Made by a program: the position numbers and the translations under genes
DNA from: Ruminococcus sp.
GTDB taxonomy: Bacteria; Bacillota; Clostridia; Oscillospirales; Ruminococcaceae
NCBI GenBank assembly: GCA_015066815.1
Contig: SVNR01000005.1
Span: forward strand, 1 to 64,000
Length of the DNA: 64,000 nt
Direction of reading: 5' to 3'
Shown here: in pieces, positions 55,086 to 63,836 of the stretch
Numbering within the stretch: the stretch's first letter is position 1
Layout: each line of letters starts with the position of its first letter
Notes under the pieces: model-generated
Database searches by the model: none
Told to the model about the DNA's origin: nothing
What the model saw: only the letters and a program-made list of their open reading frames with translations

Positions 55086-56069
55086 TTAGCCTATTGATGT
55101 TATCTTGTTTGAAATATACTGCTTAAGCCTTGCAAGATCAGAGATGTTTACAGTGTCGTTGCCGTCTATGTCTGCAAGTGATGACTGTTCTGAAGTAAGC
55201 TCTGTATCTCCGAGGATAGCGAGGCTGAGAAATGACAGATCGTTCAGATCGATGATGTTGTCGTTGTTGAGATCTCCGATAGTTTTATCTGTTGTCTTAG
55301 GCGTATATACGATACTTGACAGCTCTCTGGATTCGGAGACATCTGTTGGACAAATAAATTCGACATGTTCTGACCGGAAAAATTCCAGAAGCTCATTGAA
55401 GTATTCTTCATTTTTCAGATTTGACACAGGATTTTCTTTCGGATATCCGACATAGCTGTAAGTTTTTCCATGTATTACTTTTTCTTCGGGTGATATTTCA
55501 AGATTGAACTTTTCAAACTTTTTTGTCAGTTCCTCGGCAGACAGCTCATCTGTGAAATATGCCCTCATAAAAGTTGCCTGTTTGGTAATCGCAACAGTTG
55601 AACATTCGGTTATGGATTTAATATTATCATATCCGAATAAAATATCGATAACGTCCTGCTTATCAGTATCTGTATAGGATGAGATACTTATCTGATAAGT
55701 GTTTTCCATGTCTGATATTTTATACAGTTTGTTGTTTTTATTTTTGAGCTTCTCATTGATTTCTTCAATAGGAAGTTCTGTGTCGTCACTGACCGCAACA
55801 ACCAGTCTGCGATTATATTCCTCATAATAGTGTGCACCTGTTTTATCTAAGGTCGTAAAGCCTTTGCGATATTCATCTTCGTATTTCGTAGCAACAGTCT
55901 GACCATCGTTTTCCATAAGCTCTTCAATTGATTGTGAGGTAACGAGAATAGAGTAAATATGATTATCTTGTTTAACGGAAGTTTCAGCTGAAACCTTCGT
56001 CATGGGCAATGTTGCTATAAGTATGGATGGTATTATTATTCGTGATAAAATCTTCTGAGTTTTTTTCAT
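55086..56069 (-). CDS. Secreted dockerin protein, novel N-terminal repeat domain (paralogue 1)
   Basis: 327 aa. The signal peptide is about 1-29 (RIIIPSILIATLPMTKVSAE). Two related units follow: one with LPIEEINEKLKNKNNKLYKI and YQISISSYTDTDKQDVIDIL, and one with LSAEELTKKFEKFNLEISPE. Then come NEEYFNELLEFFRSEHVEFI and ELSSIVYTPK. The C-terminal type I dockerin (about 265-325) has two loops, GDLNNDNIIDLNDLSFLS and ADIDGNDTVNISDLARLK. The middle region matches nothing I recognise; its EIN...Y.IS...A..L..YD pattern is vaguely like small protease-propeptide or inhibitor folds. The adjacent gene (56251-57264) is a paralogue. GAGGTGAT precedes the start. Confidence 0.9.
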   Translation of the reverse strand: MKKTQKILSRIIIPSILIATLPMTKVSAETSVKQDNHIYSILVTSQSIEELMENDGQTVATKYEDEYRKGFTTLDKTGAHYYEEYNRRLVVAVSDDTELPIEEINEKLKNKNNKLYKISDMENTYQISISSYTDTDKQDVIDILFGYDNIKSITECSTVAITKQATFMRAYFTDELSAEELTKKFEKFNLEISPEEKVIHGKTYSYVGYPKENPVSNLKNEEYFNELLEFFRSEHVEFICPTDVSESRELSSIVYTPKTTDKTIGDLNNDNIIDLNDLSFLSLAILGDTELTSEQSSLADIDGNDTVNISDLARLKQYISNKITSIG

Positions 56070-56141
56070 AAAATCACCTCATTGAGTTAAACGTGGATCA
56101 GATAAATAAAAACGTAACGTGAATTATATTTAAAGTGAAAC

Positions 56142-56177
56142 TATAGTAAACGACAAATATATTTGCCGCTTACTATA
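56142..56177. repeat. Intergenic palindrome family copy 7
   Basis: TATAGTAAACGACAAATA pairs with TATTTGCCGCTTACTATA (two mismatches), between the two dockerin protein genes. Confidence 0.88.
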
Positions 56178-56250
56178 AGTACATTAAATCACGTCAGACA
56201 GTTTACTTATCTGTTTTATTTTTTTACTTTCCGGTCAGTTTTTCAAGTCA

Positions 56251-57264
56251 TTAATTTATTGTATTATCATTTCTGGATATATATCTTTTAAGCTTTGCAA
56301 GGTCTGAGAGATTGATTTTTCCGTCAGCATTTATGTTAGCTGAGATCTTCTGAATGTCGTTGAATTCGTTATCGCCGATAAGATAGAGAGAAAGCAGTGA
56401 GAGGTCGGACATATCGATACAGAGGTCACGGTTTATATCTCCGTATAACAATTCGTGGGATTCTTTCTCATAGACTATGGTTGCGAAGGATTCGGAATCA
56501 GGGATTCTTTCAGCTGCCCAGAATTCAACAAACACATCATCATTTTTCAGAAGCTTCTCAAGCTTTTCGCAGTATTCCGGATCAGACATGTTTGTTATCG
56601 TGTTTTTTCCCCAATCTGCTAAATATATGTGCTTTCCATCATCTTCTCCGTATGATGATGGACGCAGATTTAAATCAAAGTAATCGAAATTATACTGTTC
56701 TTCTACTTCTTCTATGGAGAGAGGACTTTTTATTTCGACATGTCTGATTCCACAAAGAGTATTAGTCCATATCTCCACGGTTTCTGTGATAAGTGATGTC
56801 TGATCATATGAGGACAATACTTCAAGGGCGTTCTTGCGAGCATCCAAAGAATCTACACTGACAGTATACACATTTCTGTCACCGTTCTTTTCTGCCTTTT
56901 TAAGAGTATATGGTGCTATCTTTTCATTGATCTCATCTACGGGCAGTTCTTTTCCCGGAATTGTTTCAACAGTAAAAATGTATCTTTTTTCGGCATATGA
57001 GTTTATGTAAGGATTATCGGTTTCGGAATCTACACCAATTACGAACGTTGTATATCCTACGATACTCGACCAGTAATCTTTAAAAACGATTTTTGGTCCG
57101 GGGATTCTGTCTATGAGTTCTTCAACCTTTACATTCCAGTTTATGTCTATGTAGTACGGTGGATTGTATTCAGCCGCCGATACAGCAAACGAACCGGTGC
57201 TTGCGGCAAGTATGAAGAGTGCGGATAATGCTGCGGTTAGTTTTTTCATTGTTTTAGTTTTCAT
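56251..57264 (-). CDS. Secreted dockerin protein, novel N-terminal repeat domain (paralogue 2)
   Basis: 337 aa. The signal peptide is about 1-31 (LTAALSALFILAASTGSFAV, cleavage near VSA-AEY). The same unknown two-unit region as its neighbour follows. It has LPVDEINEKIAPYTLKKAEK, YTVSVDSLDARKNALEVLSS and LSIEEVEEQYNFDYFDLNLR, then FATIVYEKES. The C-terminal dockerin has GDINRDLCIDMSDLSLLS and ANINADGKINLSDLAKLK. The start is set by GGAGGGATCATT before ATG 57264; the upstream in-frame ATG at 57309 lacks a ribosome site. Identity with paralogue 1 is low outside the dockerin, but the order of motifs is the same, so the duplication is old. Cellulosome or cell-surface localisation is inferred from the dockerin. 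Confidence 0.9.
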   Translation of the reverse strand: MKTKTMKKLTAALSALFILAASTGSFAVSAAEYNPPYYIDINWNVKVEELIDRIPGPKIVFKDYWSSIVGYTTFVIGVDSETDNPYINSYAEKRYIFTVETIPGKELPVDEINEKIAPYTLKKAEKNGDRNVYTVSVDSLDARKNALEVLSSYDQTSLITETVEIWTNTLCGIRHVEIKSPLSIEEVEEQYNFDYFDLNLRPSSYGEDDGKHIYLADWGKNTITNMSDPEYCEKLEKLLKNDDVFVEFWAAERIPDSESFATIVYEKESHELLYGDINRDLCIDMSDLSLLSLYLIGDNEFNDIQKISANINADGKINLSDLAKLKRYISRNDNTIN

Positions 57265-57462
57265 AATGATCCCTCCGATATGTGTGTATTTAAAAATCAG
57301 TACTGCCAATGAGATTCGTTTTTTAAGCCTTCATATATATAATATTTTAAGGCATGAAAATGTTTGAGTTTGATTGCAAGTTTGGAGAAACTCACAATTT
57401 TAGCTCGAAAAATTGTTATATATATCCATCTGATACACCCCCCTATCCATAATTATTATCTG

Positions 57463-57497
57463 AAACAGGAAAAGCGTTCCGCTTTTTGTCCCTGTTC
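57463..57497 (-). terminator. Hairpin in the 57265-57630 spacer, possible end of the sigma/DUF4367 operon
   Basis: AACAGG..AAAGCG pairs with CGCTTT..CCTGTT around a short loop, about 135 nt past the DUF4367 stop. The remainder of this spacer is AT-rich with weaker inverted repeats (AAGCCTT/AAGGC near 57327-57354) and no gene. Confidence 0.4.
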
Positions 57498-57630
57498 ATA
57501 AATAATAACAATGCAGGTGTTCAAATCCTGACATAAAAATCTGATTTAAAAGTGAGTTCTACTTTTTTTATAAATTTAGTAAAGTTAAATAGTGAGTTTT
57601 TAACAAAAATCAGTTAAATAAATGTTAATA

Positions 57631-58305
57631 TTATTCTGACTTCTTTATGGAGTTTGCTACATCCAATAATAGTTTTTTTCCGGAGTTTGTTCTTAGTGTA
57701 AATATATAATCACCATTCTCCCATATTAAGTGATAAAAATTATGATTATCTACATAATGCATTGCTTCAAATCCGTTAATAATTATAGTTTCAATATCTG
57801 CATCTTCTGTATTCTTATTGATAGTAATATCTTTTGTGTATTGACAAAAATAAATGCTTACATCTCCCTTTGCATACTCAATCGTATTTCCGGTTGCATC
57901 CAATATTTCATAAACCACTTCATAATCACTCAGATCATAAGTAATCTCATATACCTCCTCAATGGTCTCCGGAAACCCTTCTTGTTCCGGTGAACGTATA
58001 ATCGAAAACTTTTCAAGTATATACACATAAAAATTCGCAAGAGTCTCACCGATAGCATCTACCTTAGTCACAGTTATAGACGACAGAACGATCACTACGC
58101 CTAATATCCATGCAGTTCTCTTCACCCCTGTGTTTATCAGCGGATAATAAGATTTTCTGCGGCGGCTGATAAGCTTTTTCATTTTTCGTTCAAACTTTTT
58201 AGAAAAGATATGCTCTTCAGGAGCTTCCGGCAGGGCGTCTGTGTATTCGGGAAGTAGTGCTTCTGCCACAGCTTTTTTGAAAATATTTTCAGATGTACTG
58301 CTCAT
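57631..58305 (-). CDS. DUF4367 membrane protein, probable anti-sigma partner
   Basis: 224 aa. A cytoplasmic N-terminus of about 67 residues is rich in Arg and Lys near its end (KFERKMKKLISRRRKS). One membrane helix follows at about 68-86 (TAWILGVVIVLSSITVTKV). The extracellular C-terminal domain has VYEITYDLSDYEVVYEILDA, and DIETIIINGFEAMHYVDNHN then FYHLIWENGDYIFTLRTN is the DUF4367 pattern. The gene overlaps the ECF sigma gene by 17 nt, the usual sigma/anti-sigma coupling. It probably holds the sigma factor at the membrane until a signal arrives; that is an inference from arrangement. Confidence 0.85.
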   Translation of the reverse strand: MSSTSENIFKKAVAEALLPEYTDALPEAPEEHIFSKKFERKMKKLISRRRKSYYPLINTGVKRTAWILGVVIVLSSITVTKVDAIGETLANFYVYILEKFSIIRSPEQEGFPETIEEVYEITYDLSDYEVVYEILDATGNTIEYAKGDVSIYFCQYTKDITINKNTEDADIETIIINGFEAMHYVDNHNFYHLIWENGDYIFTLRTNSGKKLLLDVANSIKKSE

Positions 58306-58825
58306 CCTTATCCAGCTCCTCTCTGAGCATTTTTTTACCGCGTTCTATCCTTTTCCGTACTGCATCAGTGGAAATATGGAGTGAATCTGCGATTTCTTTG
58401 CATTCGAATCCTAAAACATAATACAGAACAAAAACGTCCTTGTACGTCTGCGGAAGACCTGAGATAATATTTATGAGTCTCTGATATTCGTATTTTTCAA
58501 GAATATCATCGTCTATAGATATGTTCTCATTAAGCGCAGTACTGCGCTCGGCAGTTTTTTTATTTTTATTGTAAATGTTTATAGAATGGTTCCTGATAAT
58601 AATAACAAAGTAAGCCTCTGTTTCGTGACATGAAAACGAAGAAATTTTTTTAAAATTATTTGCAGCAGCGAGAAAAGCCGTCTGGACGGCATCCTCGGCG
58701 TCATGTGAATTGTTCAGAATCCTGTACGCAGCCGCATACATACGCTGTCTGTATTTATAATACAGCTGTTCAAACCTTTGCTTATCGTTCTCATCATCAA
58801 TAAGCGAAAGACATATTCCTAACAT
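58289..58825 (-). CDS. ECF-type RNA polymerase sigma factor
   Basis: 178 aa. Region 2 is RFEQLYYKYRQRMYAAAYRI then DAEDAVQTAFLAAANNF. Region 4 is LPQTYKDVFVLYYVLGFECK with the helix-turn-helix KEIADSLHISTDAVRKRIER. AAGGTGGTG precedes ATG 58823-58825. It is co-transcribed with the DUF4367 gene. Possible targets are the two dockerin genes beyond it, but I could not identify a shared -35/-10 pair distinct from sigma-A, so the regulon is open. Extracytoplasmic control of cellulosomal genes by sigma/anti-sigma pairs is known from Clostridium thermocellum (SigI/RsgI), a different family. Confidence 0.92.
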   Translation of the reverse strand: MLGICLSLIDDENDKQRFEQLYYKYRQRMYAAAYRILNNSHDAEDAVQTAFLAAANNFKKISSFSCHETEAYFVIIIRNHSINIYNKNKKTAERSTALNENISIDDDILEKYEYQRLINIISGLPQTYKDVFVLYYVLGFECKEIADSLHISTDAVRKRIERGKKMLREELDKDEQYI

Positions 58826-58851
58826 GAAAAAACCACCACCTTATTATATTT

Positions 58852-58880
58852 ACGATATAATATATTATCGGCTTTGTCAA
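58852..58880 (-). promoter_or_regulatory. Candidate promoter of the ECF sigma operon
   Basis: On the minus strand TTGACA (58880-58875) and a weaker TATCGT (58857-58852), 17 nt apart. The -35 is perfect, the -10 poor. Confidence 0.45.
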
Positions 58881-58950
58881 TAGTTTTTTTTAAACTGTTG
58901 CAAGAGCACAGGGAGAGCATCTATAATGGTCCGGCTCAGTACTTACCGAC

Positions 58951-58990
58951 AAAAAACAGCCGGCCACGGTATATATATCCGTGACCGGCT
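58951..58990 (-). terminator. Terminator of the 56-aa gene
   Basis: AGCCGG-CACGG pairs with CCGTG-CCGGCT (one mismatch), followed by six T on the minus strand. Confidence 0.88.
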
Positions 58991-59081
58991 GATATATGAA
59001 TATTCATGTGAACTAAGGAACCGACGTGTACCGGAAGGCTGGTCAGTTAATGGTCAGACTCCGGTTCGATTCGGAATAATT

Positions 59082-59252
59082 TCAGATAAGAGAGTATTCG
59101 AGGTTCTCCCATACAAGACAGCTTCCGGTATCGGTGCCCGGCGGAAGCAGAGCGAGAGCGACGAGTATGGTATCTCCGGTGCCGGTGTCTGTTCTCGTGA
59201 GAACGGCATATTCTCCGGTTATATCGGTTACCTCATAATAGTATGGTCCCAT
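59082..59252 (-). CDS. Small conserved-looking 56-aa protein (DUF3006-like)
   Basis: 56 aa: MGPYYYEVTDITGEYAVLTR, then TDTGTGDTILVALALLPPGT and DTGSCLVWENLEYSLI. A strong AAAGGAGG lies 8 nt before ATG 59252, and a good terminator follows 90 nt after the stop, so it is very likely expressed. The pattern 'DxxGxYAVL...ALLPxGTDxGxxLVWE' resembles small DUF3006-type proteins of Clostridia, but I am not certain of the family. Function unknown. It is easily overlooked because of its length, and a longer frame on the opposite strand covers it but has no ribosome site. Confidence 0.75.
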   Translation of the reverse strand: MGPYYYEVTDITGEYAVLTRTDTGTGDTILVALALLPPGTDTGSCLVWENLEYSLI

Positions 59253-59328
59253 GTTTTTGATCCTCCTTTTTTGCGTGTCGTGCTGATAAAGTTATTTTAC
59301 AGCAGCTGTATGCAAAAATCAAGAGTTT

Positions 59329-61968
59329 TTAACATATTTTTTTACTTGTGTTGAAAAAACTGCTTATAACAGGCATAACAGCAGCAAAGAGAAGGGAGGT
59401 GACAAGCTGTTTACTGTTGAGTGCGACGGTTGAAAAAACAGGCTGTGCAACAGGAAGATATACTGCAGCAGCTATTGCGGCAGCAGATATCAGTACAGCG
59501 CCGATAAGCTTGGGGTTGTTAAAATATTTTACAGTAAAGATGTTTCGTGTTTCGGATTTGCACTCAAAAACATGAAGCAGCTGAGAAGCTACAAGGGTAA
59601 CAAGCGCAGCTGTTCTCGAATGGGAGAGACTGCCTGTCATACGCATGACAGTCGAGAAGCTTCCGAGGGTGCATAGTCCTATCATAGCGCCGCGGAACAA
59701 TATTTTTCCGAGAAGTCCGCCTGCAAAAAAGCTTTCGGATGATTTTCTGGGCGGTTTTCTCATTTCTTCCTCGTCGAAGGGCTCCACACCGAGAGCTATT
59801 GCCGGCAGACCGTCGGTAACGAGGTTTACGAGCAGAAGCTGTATAGGCAGAAGAACTATCGGATACCCCATAAGTATTCCGAGAAACATGGTCAGTACCT
59901 CGCCTATGTTGCAGGAAAGAAGATACCGGACAAACTTTCGTATGTTTGAGTATATACAGCGCCCCTGTCCGACAGCCTTTACGAGTGTTGCGAAGTTGTC
60001 GTCAAGAAGTATCACATCAGCTGCCTGCTTTGTAACGTCTGTTCCTGTCAGTCCCATAGCAACTCCTACGTCTGCTTCTTTTATTGCAGGTGCGTCGTTT
60101 ACTCCGTCACCGGTCATAGTAACTATATGACCTTTTTGTTTGTAGGCTCTTACAAGACGGAGCTTGTGTGCAGGAGTTACCCCTGCAAATACAGAATAGT
60201 CTCCTATAGTTTCAAGCAGAGTGCTGTCGCTTAACAGATCAAGCTCTTTTCCCGTTATAGCTTTTTTGTTACGAAGGATTCCTGCCTTGCCTGCAATGGC
60301 AACAGCTGTGTTTTTCTGGTCTCCCGTTATCATTACGGTTTCTATGCCTGCGCTTCGGCAAAGCTTTATGGCTTTTTTTGCTTCCTTGCGGACAGGGTCT
60401 ATCATTCCGGTAAGACCTGCAAAAACCATTCCGCTGTCAGAGTTTTCAACGCCTACACAGAGCTTTGTTGAAAAAGCAAGAACTCTCAGAGCGTTATCGG
60501 AAAACTCAGTTATTTTTTCTTCTATGCTTTTTCTGATAAGGCCGGTCATCGGGATCACACCTCTGTCGGTTTCTACAAAGGCACATCTTGGCAGAATAAC
60601 ATCAGGAGCACCCTTTGATATGATAAGCTTGTTTGAGTTGCTGCTTCCTACAGTAACCGTCATAAAGCGTGTGCTTGAATCAAACGGGATCTCGGAAAGC
60701 TTGCTGTATTCATTTTTTAAAGCGTCTGCATGAATATTTCCCTTTGCAGCTGCGATGAGAAGGGCTGTTTCGGTCGGGTCTCCGGTTACCTTCCACTTGC
60801 CGGAGGAACGTACAGAAGCCCGGTTTCTGCTGTTTACAGGCTCAGAAGCCGATATAGATGCGTTGTTGCACAGTACACAGGCTGTGAGGAGCTTCTTCAG
60901 TGCCGGACATGAGGAGGAGTTTATTGTTCCGGAGTCTGCTTTTTGTATGCTTCCCGACATGCTGTAGCCTGTTCCGTCTACACTGAAATCCTCCATTCCT
61001 GCAAAAATATTTGTAACAGTCATACGGTTTTCTGTTATAGTACCTGTTTTATCGGAGCATATGACCGATGTACAGCCAAGCGTTTCAACAGAATGAAGTC
61101 TGTTGACAAGTGCTTTTTGTCTGAACATACGGTTTACTGCAAGTGCAAGCGCTATGGTAACAGCTGCAGGAAGTCCCTCAGGTATGGCGGCGATAGCGAT
61201 TGTTATTCCGGTCATAAGCATATCGAAGACATCTTCTCCGCGCAGTACGCCTGCAAGAAATACTGTTATACATACGGCAAGGCATATTATCGCAACAACC
61301 TTTCCGAGTTCTGCAAGGCGTATCTGGAGAGGCGTCATTTCGTCGTCTATGTCTGATATCATACCGGATATCATGCCTATCTGAGTGTTTTTTCCGGTAG
61401 CTATTACCTTTGCTGCAGCGTGCCCTGTTGTTATGACCGTACCTGCATATATGACAGTGTCCTTACCGAGCCTGTTGTCTGTATCCGCTTCACTTCCGGT
61501 ATGTTTTGAAACCGAATCAGACTCACCTGTAAGAATTGATTCGTCAGCGTGAAGGCCCTGTGCGCTGATCAGAACACAGTCGGCAGGTACCTTGTCGCCT
61601 GCTTCGACCTCTATGATGTCAGAGACAACAAGCTCTGCCGCATCGATGACGGAAAGCTTTCCGTCCCTGTAGGTCCTGGCGGTAGGTGATGTCATTTTTT
61701 TCAGCTCTTCAAGTGTTTTTTCAGTTTTGTATTCCTGTAGAAAACCAAGCACGGCGTTCAGAAGAACTATTGTTATGATAGTTACAGAGTCGTATATTTC
61801 TCCAAGAAACACAGATATGAGTGTTGCGGCAAGAAGTATAACAACCATGATGTCTCTGAACTGGTTTATGAATATTTTCAGAGGCCGTGCCTTTTTTTCT
61901 TCTGAAAAAGTGTTGTATCCATTTTGTTCAAGCAGCTTCCGAGCTTTTTCTGTAGTCAGTCCTGTCAC
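59329..61968 (-). CDS. P-type Ca2+-ATPase (SERCA/PMCA-like)
   Basis: 879 aa. The cytoplasmic N-terminus is a cation-ATPase N domain. The A domain has ILTGESDSVSKH. M4 has AIAAIPEGLPAAVTIALALA, which includes the PEGLP calcium motif. The phosphorylation site is CSDKTGTITENRMTV. The hinge is VTMTGDGVNDAPAIKEADVG. M6 has NLVTDGLPAIALG, again a calcium-site signature. About ten membrane helices in total; the last four lie in the C-terminal 200 residues. It exports Ca2+ (or Mn2+) using ATP. GTG 61968 follows GGAGGG by 8 nt. It is a single gene. Confidence 0.96.
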   Translation of the reverse strand: MTGLTTEKARKLLEQNGYNTFSEEKKARPLKIFINQFRDIMVVILLAATLISVFLGEIYDSVTIITIVLLNAVLGFLQEYKTEKTLEELKKMTSPTARTYRDGKLSVIDAAELVVSDIIEVEAGDKVPADCVLISAQGLHADESILTGESDSVSKHTGSEADTDNRLGKDTVIYAGTVITTGHAAAKVIATGKNTQIGMISGMISDIDDEMTPLQIRLAELGKVVAIICLAVCITVFLAGVLRGEDVFDMLMTGITIAIAAIPEGLPAAVTIALALAVNRMFRQKALVNRLHSVETLGCTSVICSDKTGTITENRMTVTNIFAGMEDFSVDGTGYSMSGSIQKADSGTINSSSCPALKKLLTACVLCNNASISASEPVNSRNRASVRSSGKWKVTGDPTETALLIAAAKGNIHADALKNEYSKLSEIPFDSSTRFMTVTVGSSNSNKLIISKGAPDVILPRCAFVETDRGVIPMTGLIRKSIEEKITEFSDNALRVLAFSTKLCVGVENSDSGMVFAGLTGMIDPVRKEAKKAIKLCRSAGIETVMITGDQKNTAVAIAGKAGILRNKKAITGKELDLLSDSTLLETIGDYSVFAGVTPAHKLRLVRAYKQKGHIVTMTGDGVNDAPAIKEADVGVAMGLTGTDVTKQAADVILLDDNFATLVKAVGQGRCIYSNIRKFVRYLLSCNIGEVLTMFLGILMGYPIVLLPIQLLLVNLVTDGLPAIALGVEPFDEEEMRKPPRKSSESFFAGGLLGKILFRGAMIGLCTLGSFSTVMRMTGSLSHSRTAALVTLVASQLLHVFECKSETRNIFTVKYFNNPKLIGAVLISAAAIAAAVYLPVAQPVFSTVALNSKQLVTSLLFAAVMPVISSFFNTSKKIC

Positions 61969-62089
61969 GTCAAATTCCCTCCGGATTCAAAAACATAAGA
62001 AGGCATATGTCTTTTTTATAATTTTTTTCTTTAGTAAGATATATTCATAAAAAACTGCAAGTATAACAAAAAAGCTGTTCTGAACAAAA

Positions 62090-62123
62090 CAACCGCCTCA
62101 AAGAAATTGCTTTGAGGCGGTTG
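62090..62123 (-). terminator. 14-bp perfect hairpin, terminator of the amidohydrolase gene
   Basis: CAACCGCCTCAAAG pairs with CTTTGAGGCGGTTG around a 6-nt loop. On the minus strand it is followed by TTTTGTT. It lies about 220 nt past the stop at 62345. The gap itself (62175-62344) holds no gene. Confidence 0.75.
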
Positions 62124-62139
62124 AATAAACGCTGAATAT

Positions 62140-62174
62140 TATAGTGAACGAGAATATTTTTTTCGTTTACTATA
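62140..62174. repeat. Intergenic palindrome family copy 8
   Basis: TATAGTGAACG...CGTTTACTATA around AGAATATTTTTTT, between the Ca2+-ATPase and amidohydrolase genes, directly next to the 14-bp hairpin. Confidence 0.88.
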
Positions 62175-62344
62175 AATTTTTCGGTTACTGTTAAACTTTT
62201 AAAACTCTGTTGAAAAGTGTGTGGAAAGTGTGGAAAAGACTCTTGAAAACAGCTTTTTCAGGTACAAAATGCATATATTTTATGTTAAAATCAGGACAGA
62301 TACTGTATAAAAATCAGTTAACGCACATAGTATATGTTGAAAAC

Positions 62345-63154
62345 TTAATTTGTGATGCCAAGGATCTGCATTGCATTTTTATAAAAGATCATATCTTTTT
62401 CCTCGTCAGAAAGAGGAAGCTCGTTTATCATGGATATTTCGTTTGTAGGGTCGTCCCACGGACAGTCGCTGCCGAAGAGTATCCTGTCTGCACCGTGTGC
62501 ACGGATTATGCGTAACAGCTGATCTTTTGGTATTTCACTTGCAATAACAGAAACGTCAAAGTAAAGTCTGCCTTTTTTCCCTGCGAGGTACTTTTCAACA
62601 TTATCCCAGTCACGCATACCTCCGCCGTGAGCAAGTATCAGGGTCATATCCGGTACAGCGTCAAAAACCTCCGATGCCTGTTTTGCTCCGCAGTGGAAAA
62701 GATCGGGGGATACAGGATCAAAGCCTGAGTGGATAAGTACGGGAAGTCCGAGCTCTGAGCATTTTTTATATACAGGAATCATAAACTCATCGTTTACCAT
62801 AAAGTTCTGATAATCCGGATGAAGCTTTACACCAAAAAGTCCGAGAGCTTTTATTCGTTCGAGTTCTTCGAGCCTGTCCTCTGCAAGAGGATGAATACTT
62901 CCGAACGGATAGAAAAAGCCGTCTGAAACCTCAGCCGCCCAGTTGTTTATGGTAGTCTGCTGAGAAGGCTTCGTAGCGATAGGGAGTATAACTGCTTTTG
63001 AAACGCCGCAGCTTGTCAGGCGTTTGCGGAGTCCTTCGGTCGTACCGTCAGTAACAGGCCGCATATTAAAGCCGGCGGCGGTAGTTGTAAGAGAGTCCAT
63101 TGCACGTTTTGCAATACTGTCTGCAAACGAGTGTGTGTGAAAATCTATATACAT
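62345..63154 (-). CDS. Amidohydrolase family metal-dependent hydrolase (COG2159-like)
   Basis: 269 aa TIM-barrel hydrolase. The metal ligands are in order: DFHTHSF (HxH at residues 5-7), GVKLHPD, VLIHSGFDP, LAHGGGM and FGSDCPWDDP. The family (PF04909) includes decarboxylases and lactonases; substrate unknown. It begins MYIDFHTHSF, with AAAGGAAG about 10 nt before ATG 63154. It is a single gene with its own terminator hairpin at 62090-62123. Confidence 0.92.
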   Translation of the reverse strand: MYIDFHTHSFADSIAKRAMDSLTTTAAGFNMRPVTDGTTEGLRKRLTSCGVSKAVILPIATKPSQQTTINNWAAEVSDGFFYPFGSIHPLAEDRLEELERIKALGLFGVKLHPDYQNFMVNDEFMIPVYKKCSELGLPVLIHSGFDPVSPDLFHCGAKQASEVFDAVPDMTLILAHGGGMRDWDNVEKYLAGKKGRLYFDVSVIASEIPKDQLLRIIRAHGADRILFGSDCPWDDPTNEISMINELPLSDEEKDMIFYKNAMQILGITN

Positions 63155-63334
63155 AGAGTTTTCGCTTCCTTTCAGTAAAAAGAGATATTTTTTTGTCCAC
63201 TATAATTATAAATAAAAAAAAGCAAATTTTCAAGCTGTCAGTTTTTTCGGAAAGAACGGTAAACCCTGTGAGCTTTTCTGAAGTTGCCTTTGTTATGTCG
63301 GTTTTTTTGGCGAAAAATAAATTTTAAAATACTA

Positions 63335-63363
63335 TTGCTTTTTTTATAAATTACTGATAAAAT
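63335..63363 (+). promoter_or_regulatory. Sigma-A promoter of the ferredoxin gene
   Basis: TTGCTT (63335-63340), a 17-nt spacer and TAAAAT (63358-63363), about 60 nt before the ATG. The rest of 63155-63423 holds only a half-decayed palindrome arm (near 63196-63214, ending CCACTATAATTATA). Confidence 0.6.
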
Positions 63364-63390
63364 TATATTGATGGATATTTGAGTTTTTAA

Positions 63391-63594
<204 letters not shown>

Positions 63595-63624
63595 TATCAG
63601 GCGAACAGATATTTTTAAAAAGGG

Positions 63625-63662
63625 ATTAAAGACCGTGGGGAAACTGCGGTCTTTAATTTTTC
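63625..63662 (+). terminator. Terminator of the ferredoxin gene
   Basis: ATTAAAGACCG pairs with CGGTCTTTAAT around an 11-nt loop, followed by a T run. Confidence 0.92.
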
Positions 63663-63718
63663 TGCCATACTATTGAATTATATATAAAAAAATGTTAGAA
63701 TGTATATATATTGATTTT

Positions 63719-63803
63719 TATAGTGAACGACAGATTTATTTATTGTTTACTATTAGCCGATATGCACAATGTTTTTTGCAGTCAGCAAATGTGCGTGGCA
63801 ATA
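63719..63803. repeat. Intergenic palindrome family copy 9 with second module
   Basis: TATAGTGAACGACAG...ATTGTTTACTATTA, then TTAGCCGATATGCACA, a T run, GCAGTCAGCAAATGTGCGTGGC. The second part matches that of copy 2 (23041-23090), and its ends (GCCGATATGCACA with TGTGCGTGGC) are inverted repeats. Confidence 0.8.
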
Positions 63804-63836
63804 AAAATAATGACTGATACTATGGAGGTTTCTTAT

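Noticed and set aside
58926-59354. 142-aa plus-strand frame
   Set aside because: It covers the terminator and the 56-aa minus-strand gene, lacks a ribosome site, and has no family resemblance.
62210-62515. 101-aa plus-strand frame overlapping the amidohydrolase end
   Set aside because: No ribosome site, and it runs into the reverse of a well-supported gene.
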